From positions 14,970,402 to 15,034,401 of the forward strand of contig NC_036460.1 of assembly GCF_002775205.1 (NCBI RefSeq): a stretch of 64,000 nt of DNA, given 5' to 3'. The translations under genes and the position numbers were made by a program. The notes under the pieces were generated by a model that saw only the letters and a list, made by a program, of their open reading frames with translations, did not search any database and was not told the origin of the DNA. Below, piece after piece: positions 63,280 through 64,000 of this stretch (the stretch's first letter is position 1; each line of letters starts with the position of its first letter). The stretch is from Xiphophorus maculatus (Eukaryota; Chordata; Actinopteri; Cyprinodontiformes; Poeciliidae).

Positions 63280-64000
63280 GTTAGTATCAGATGTTGTAAT
63301 TAGTGCTATTTTTATTGAGTGAATAAAGTTTCTGCACTAACGATGTGACCTGTCTGCTTTGAAACAGCCATGTTCATGTTACAGTATAAAATGATACTCA
63401 ACTTTTATTAATCAGTGTCTGACATTAAGTAAGAGTAAACCTTTTCTGGCTTAAGTGATTTGGATTTTAAACATTATTTAGATTTTTTTTTAAATGCAAG
63501 AATTGAGAGAGAAAATAAAAAATATAAATTATTTTAGCTTTCCTCTTTGTTTAGAAGTTTACATCCTTAATGCTGGATGTAAACTCTGACTTGGAGCCAA
63601 CATTTTTGGGTTTCCTTCCATGAACTTCTCACAGTAGTTGCTGAAATTGTGGTCCATTCTTCCTGACAAAACTGGTGTAACAGAATCAGGTTTTTAAGCC
63701 ACTTTGTTTACACACTTTTCAGCTCGGCCCACAAGTTTTCTTTGGAGCTGAGACTAGTCTTTTATGATGGTCGCTCCAAAACAGACTGTTATTCTTTAAC
63801 CACTTTGTAACTATTATTTGGCGGTATGCCTAGAGTAATGGGCTGTTTCACATTTAAGTTGCCGTTCTTTTAAGCGTCCTCCTCAAATATGTTGTGAATT
63901 TAGAAACTTGAAAAGCCATGACCTCATCATCTGAATTTTCCTCAATTGTTAAAAAAAATGGTTAACTTTGGGTTGAATTTGGAGAAAGCAAGTTAAAAAA
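63280..64000 (+). other. vasp intron 6, incomplete
   Basis: Starts with GTTAGT. No exon was seen before the window ends. The right half is a Tc1-like relic. Confidence 0.75.
63550..63905 (-). mobile_element. Decayed Tc1-like (salmonid/Sleeping-Beauty-type) element, cut by nothing visible on the left
   Basis: AGAAGTTTACATCC at the left resembles the inner direct repeat of such termini. It is followed by an antisense transposase gene start: GTGGTCCATTCTTCCTGACA, GGTGTAACAGAATCAGGTTT, CAGCTCGGCCCACAAGTTTT and ATGATGGTCGCTCCAAAACA. Small palindromic arms sit at the end (63556-63566 and 63575-63585). Frames are broken and it is inactive. Confidence 0.65.

Overview
The window is vertebrate nuclear DNA, almost certainly from a ray-finned (teleost) fish. 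The genes have GT-AG introns and encode proteins very close to human orthologues. The spacers hold many decayed Tc1/mariner copies, hAT-type miniature elements, long GT and ATT microsatellites and AT-rich DNA typical of fish. There are no prokaryotic features.

Layout from left to right. An LBH-family transcription cofactor gene lies on the minus strand (862-1912, coding part). Its first, non-coding exon is probably upstream, perhaps at 7.1-7.6 kb next to a full CRE. Five genes follow on the plus strand: polr2i (RNA polymerase II subunit RPB9, six exons, 9214-11441), a short peptidoglycan-recognition protein gene of the pglyrp5 type (four exons, 14588-15387), an intronless FoxG1-family forkhead gene (20273-21451), snrpd2 (spliceosomal Sm-D2, three exons, start codon split by intron 1, 26449-29795) and vasp (six coding exons from 38432; the gene runs off the right edge before its EVH2 domain). 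All exon joins given were checked for reading phase.

The genes do not form one pathway. They are housekeeping genes for transcription and splicing, an innate-immunity gene, a developmental regulator and an actin regulator. Their grouping matches parts of human 19q13: POLR2I, PGLYRP1, SNRPD2 and VASP are all on 19q. FOXG1 is on human 14q12 beside PRKD1 and NOVA1, while PRKD2 and NOVA2 are on 19q13.32. The forkhead gene here is therefore best read as a FOXG ohnologue kept in fish and missing from the human 19q copy.

The most unusual non-genic structure is a 752-bp foldback transposon (61623-62374) in vasp intron 4. It has perfect 102-bp terminal inverted repeats built from iterated 20-bp units, a 6-bp target duplication and a second inverted-repeat pair inside. 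Other points to check are a possible unassigned minus-strand gene end at 33.3-33.7 kb, a Mena-like RERQE repeat in VASP together with no visible RRVS phosphosite, and several perfect short palindromes with 4-5-nt spacers.
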